Positions 63,036 to 64,000 of a DNA stretch of 64,000 nt are shown here, piece by piece (the first letter of the stretch is position 1; the number at the start of each line of letters is the position of its first letter). Made by a program: the position numbers and the translations under genes. The DNA is from Flavobacteriaceae bacterium. GTDB taxonomy: Bacteria; Bacteroidota; Bacteroidia; Flavobacteriales; Flavobacteriaceae. The notes under the pieces are model-generated. The model ran no database searches. It saw nothing but the letters and a program-made list of their open reading frames with translations, and was not told the origin of the DNA. Where the stretch lies: positions 1-64,000 of the forward strand of contig JAKMEK010000092.1 of assembly GCA_022425945.1 (NCBI GenBank). The letters run 5' to 3'.

Positions 63036-64000
63036 TTACACACTACATTCAATCACAATTTTCCCACGGACTTTTCGGTCCATCATTTCCTCCATAGCTT
63101 TGTGTGCTTTAGCCAAAGGATAGATGGCATGAATGTGCGGTTTTAATTTTCCTTGGGCATGCCATTGCATTAACTCCATGGTATTTTGCATATTGTCATT
63201 GGGAAATTGCATGGCCCAAGAGCCCCAGAAGACACCTACAATTTGGCAACCTTTCAATAAGGCGAGATTCAATGGTATTTTAGGAATTTCTCCAGCAGCA
63301 AAACCAACCACCAAAAAGCGACCTTCCCAAGCAATTGCTCGTAGCGCGGGTTCGGAAAATTTATCTCCAATAGGATCATAAATCACATCGGCTCCTTTTC
63401 CATCGGTTAATTCTTTGATTCGTTTCTTTAAATCTTCTTTGCTGTAATTGATCCCTTCATCCGCGCCATAGGTTTTACACAATGCTAATTTTTCATTTGT
63501 AGAGGCGCAAGCAATTACTCGAGCACCCATACGTTTTCCTAACTCCACGGCAGCTAGTCCGACTCCACCTGATGCCCCCAAAACCACAAGCGCTTCCCCA
63601 TCTTTTAATTGGGATCTATTTTTTAGTGCATGATAGGAGGTGCCATAGGCCATAAGAAAGGAGGCGCCAACCGCATTGTCCATTTTTGGTGGTTTTGGAA
63701 AAACATTTCGTGCAGGGGCAACAACCTCCTCGGCAAATCCACCATTGGCGACAAAACCAAACACTTCATCTCCAACGCTTAAATGTTTTACAGCACTCCC
63801 AACCGATGAAACTATTCCAGCAATGTCACTTCCGGGTGTAAACGGAAGTTCTGGTTTGTATTGATACTTTCCTTGAATAATTAAAGTATCGGGAAAATTC
63901 AAGCTGCAAGCCTTAACCTGAATGACGACCTCTTTTTCTCCCGGACTTAAATTAGGAAGTTCTTTAAGGACGAGTTCTGATGGTGGCCCATATTTTTCAC
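63036..64000 (-). CDS. NADPH:quinone oxidoreductase-like MDR protein (5' partial)
   Basis: This is a zinc-independent medium-chain dehydrogenase/reductase. The frame is open through base 64000, so the start is outside the window; the track start (TTG at 63902) is wrong because EKYGPPSELVLKELPNLSPG and VKACSLNFPDTLIIQGKYQ continue the protein upstream. The Rossmann motif is VVLGASGGVGLAAVELGKRMGA, the N-terminal GroES-like part has TPGSDIAGIVSSVG, and IYDPIGDKFSEPALRAIAWEGRF is typical of QOR. Structural zinc Cys residues are absent. The natural substrate is not known. Only about a dozen N-terminal residues should be missing. Confidence 0.88.
   Translation of the reverse strand, partial: EKYGPPSELVLKELPNLSPGEKEVVIQVKACSLNFPDTLIIQGKYQYKPELPFTPGSDIAGIVSSVGSAVKHLSVGDEVFGFVANGGFAEEVVAPARNVFPKPPKMDNAVGASFLMAYGTSYHALKNRSQLKDGEALVVLGASGGVGLAAVELGKRMGARVIACASTNEKLALCKTYGADEGINYSKEDLKKRIKELTDGKGADVIYDPIGDKFSEPALRAIAWEGRFLVVGFAAGEIPKIPLNLALLKGCQIVGVFWGSWAMQFPNDNMQNTMELMQWHAQGKLKPHIHAIYPLAKAHKAMEEMMDRKVRGKIVIECSV

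Noticed and set aside
63036-63902. TTG start of the quinone oxidoreductase at 63902
   Set aside because: Conserved protein sequence continues upstream in the same frame to the window end, so the gene is cut by the window and not complete.
1-64000. Search for CRISPR arrays, insertion sequences, prophage genes, toxin-antitoxin pairs and biosynthetic clusters
   Set aside because: No repeat-spacer pattern, transposase, integrase, phage protein or other accessory signature was seen by eye in the sequence or the ORF translations.

Overview
The window is chromosomal core sequence from a member of Bacteroidota, most probably order Flavobacteriales; the family cannot be fixed from the sequence alone. 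Evidence: gliding and type IX secretion genes (gldJ, porV, gldB, gldC), the flavobacterial nadE-gldB-gldC order, a Lacal_2735-type small protein, the PEP-PNP family habit of AT-rich promoters with a TAnnTTTG -7 box, an FtsZ with a long acidic tail ending in [10 protein letters not shown], and a full mraZ-to-ftsZ division and cell-wall cluster that continues into a yqeY-like gene. Coding density is very high. Many neighbours overlap by a few bases, and several convergent pairs share stop-codon bases. No insertion sequence, prophage, CRISPR array, toxin-antitoxin pair or other accessory island was seen.

Layout. 1-5 kb: the 3' part of a PKD/calcium-repeat lipoprotein, a GlcD-like FAD oxidoreductase, alanine dehydrogenase, a 57-residue Lacal_2735 protein missing from the ORF track, and a GreA/GreB-like factor. 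5-9.3 kb: tRNA-Val(GAC), a small exported ankyrin protein and a large exported BNR/sortilin-like protein. 9.3-13.7 kb: murF and gldJ on the minus strand, divergent from porV. 13.8-21.5 kb: pyruvate dehydrogenase E1 alpha and E2, an SDR, a SprT-like protein, a mannose-1-phosphate guanylyltransferase, an MlaFE-type lipid transporter and a KAS III-like enzyme. 21.6-31 kb: gcvP (with an apparent C-terminal frameshift), a UbiA-like membrane protein, rhodanese, an M3 peptidase, purEK, adk and obg. 31-38 kb: a TPR protein, mpl, a PaiB-like protein, radC, a degenerate NodB-like protein, a HAD phosphatase, a MazG-like protein and aroA. 38-47 kb: queA, rlmN, a polyprenyl synthase, dnaG, nadE, gldBC, engB and an alpha/beta hydrolase. 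47-63 kb: mraZ, rsmH, ftsL, ftsI, murE, mraY, murD, ftsW, murG, murC, ftsQ, ftsA, ftsZ and yqeY. The window ends inside a quinone oxidoreductase gene.

How the genes work together. The main theme is envelope construction. The dcw cluster with murF and mpl builds and recycles a peptidoglycan that should contain meso-diaminopimelate, because MurE carries DNPRDEDP and Mpl is present. GldJ and PorV serve the gliding/T9SS machinery, GldB and GldC serve gliding, and MlaE/MlaF handle outer-membrane lipid transport. The rest is central metabolism (PDH, glycine cleavage, purine synthesis, NAD, shikimate) and translation or replication upkeep (Obg, QueA, RlmN, EngB, DnaG).

I did not find a convincing new multi-gene system. 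The observations most worth checking are the gcvP frameshift at a homopolymer, three 10-bp GTGG repeats in front of mraZ that look like a MraZ operator, a DnaG whose four zinc ligands are all replaced, a NodB-like protein that seems to have lost its metal site, and a 14-bp palindrome in front of porV.
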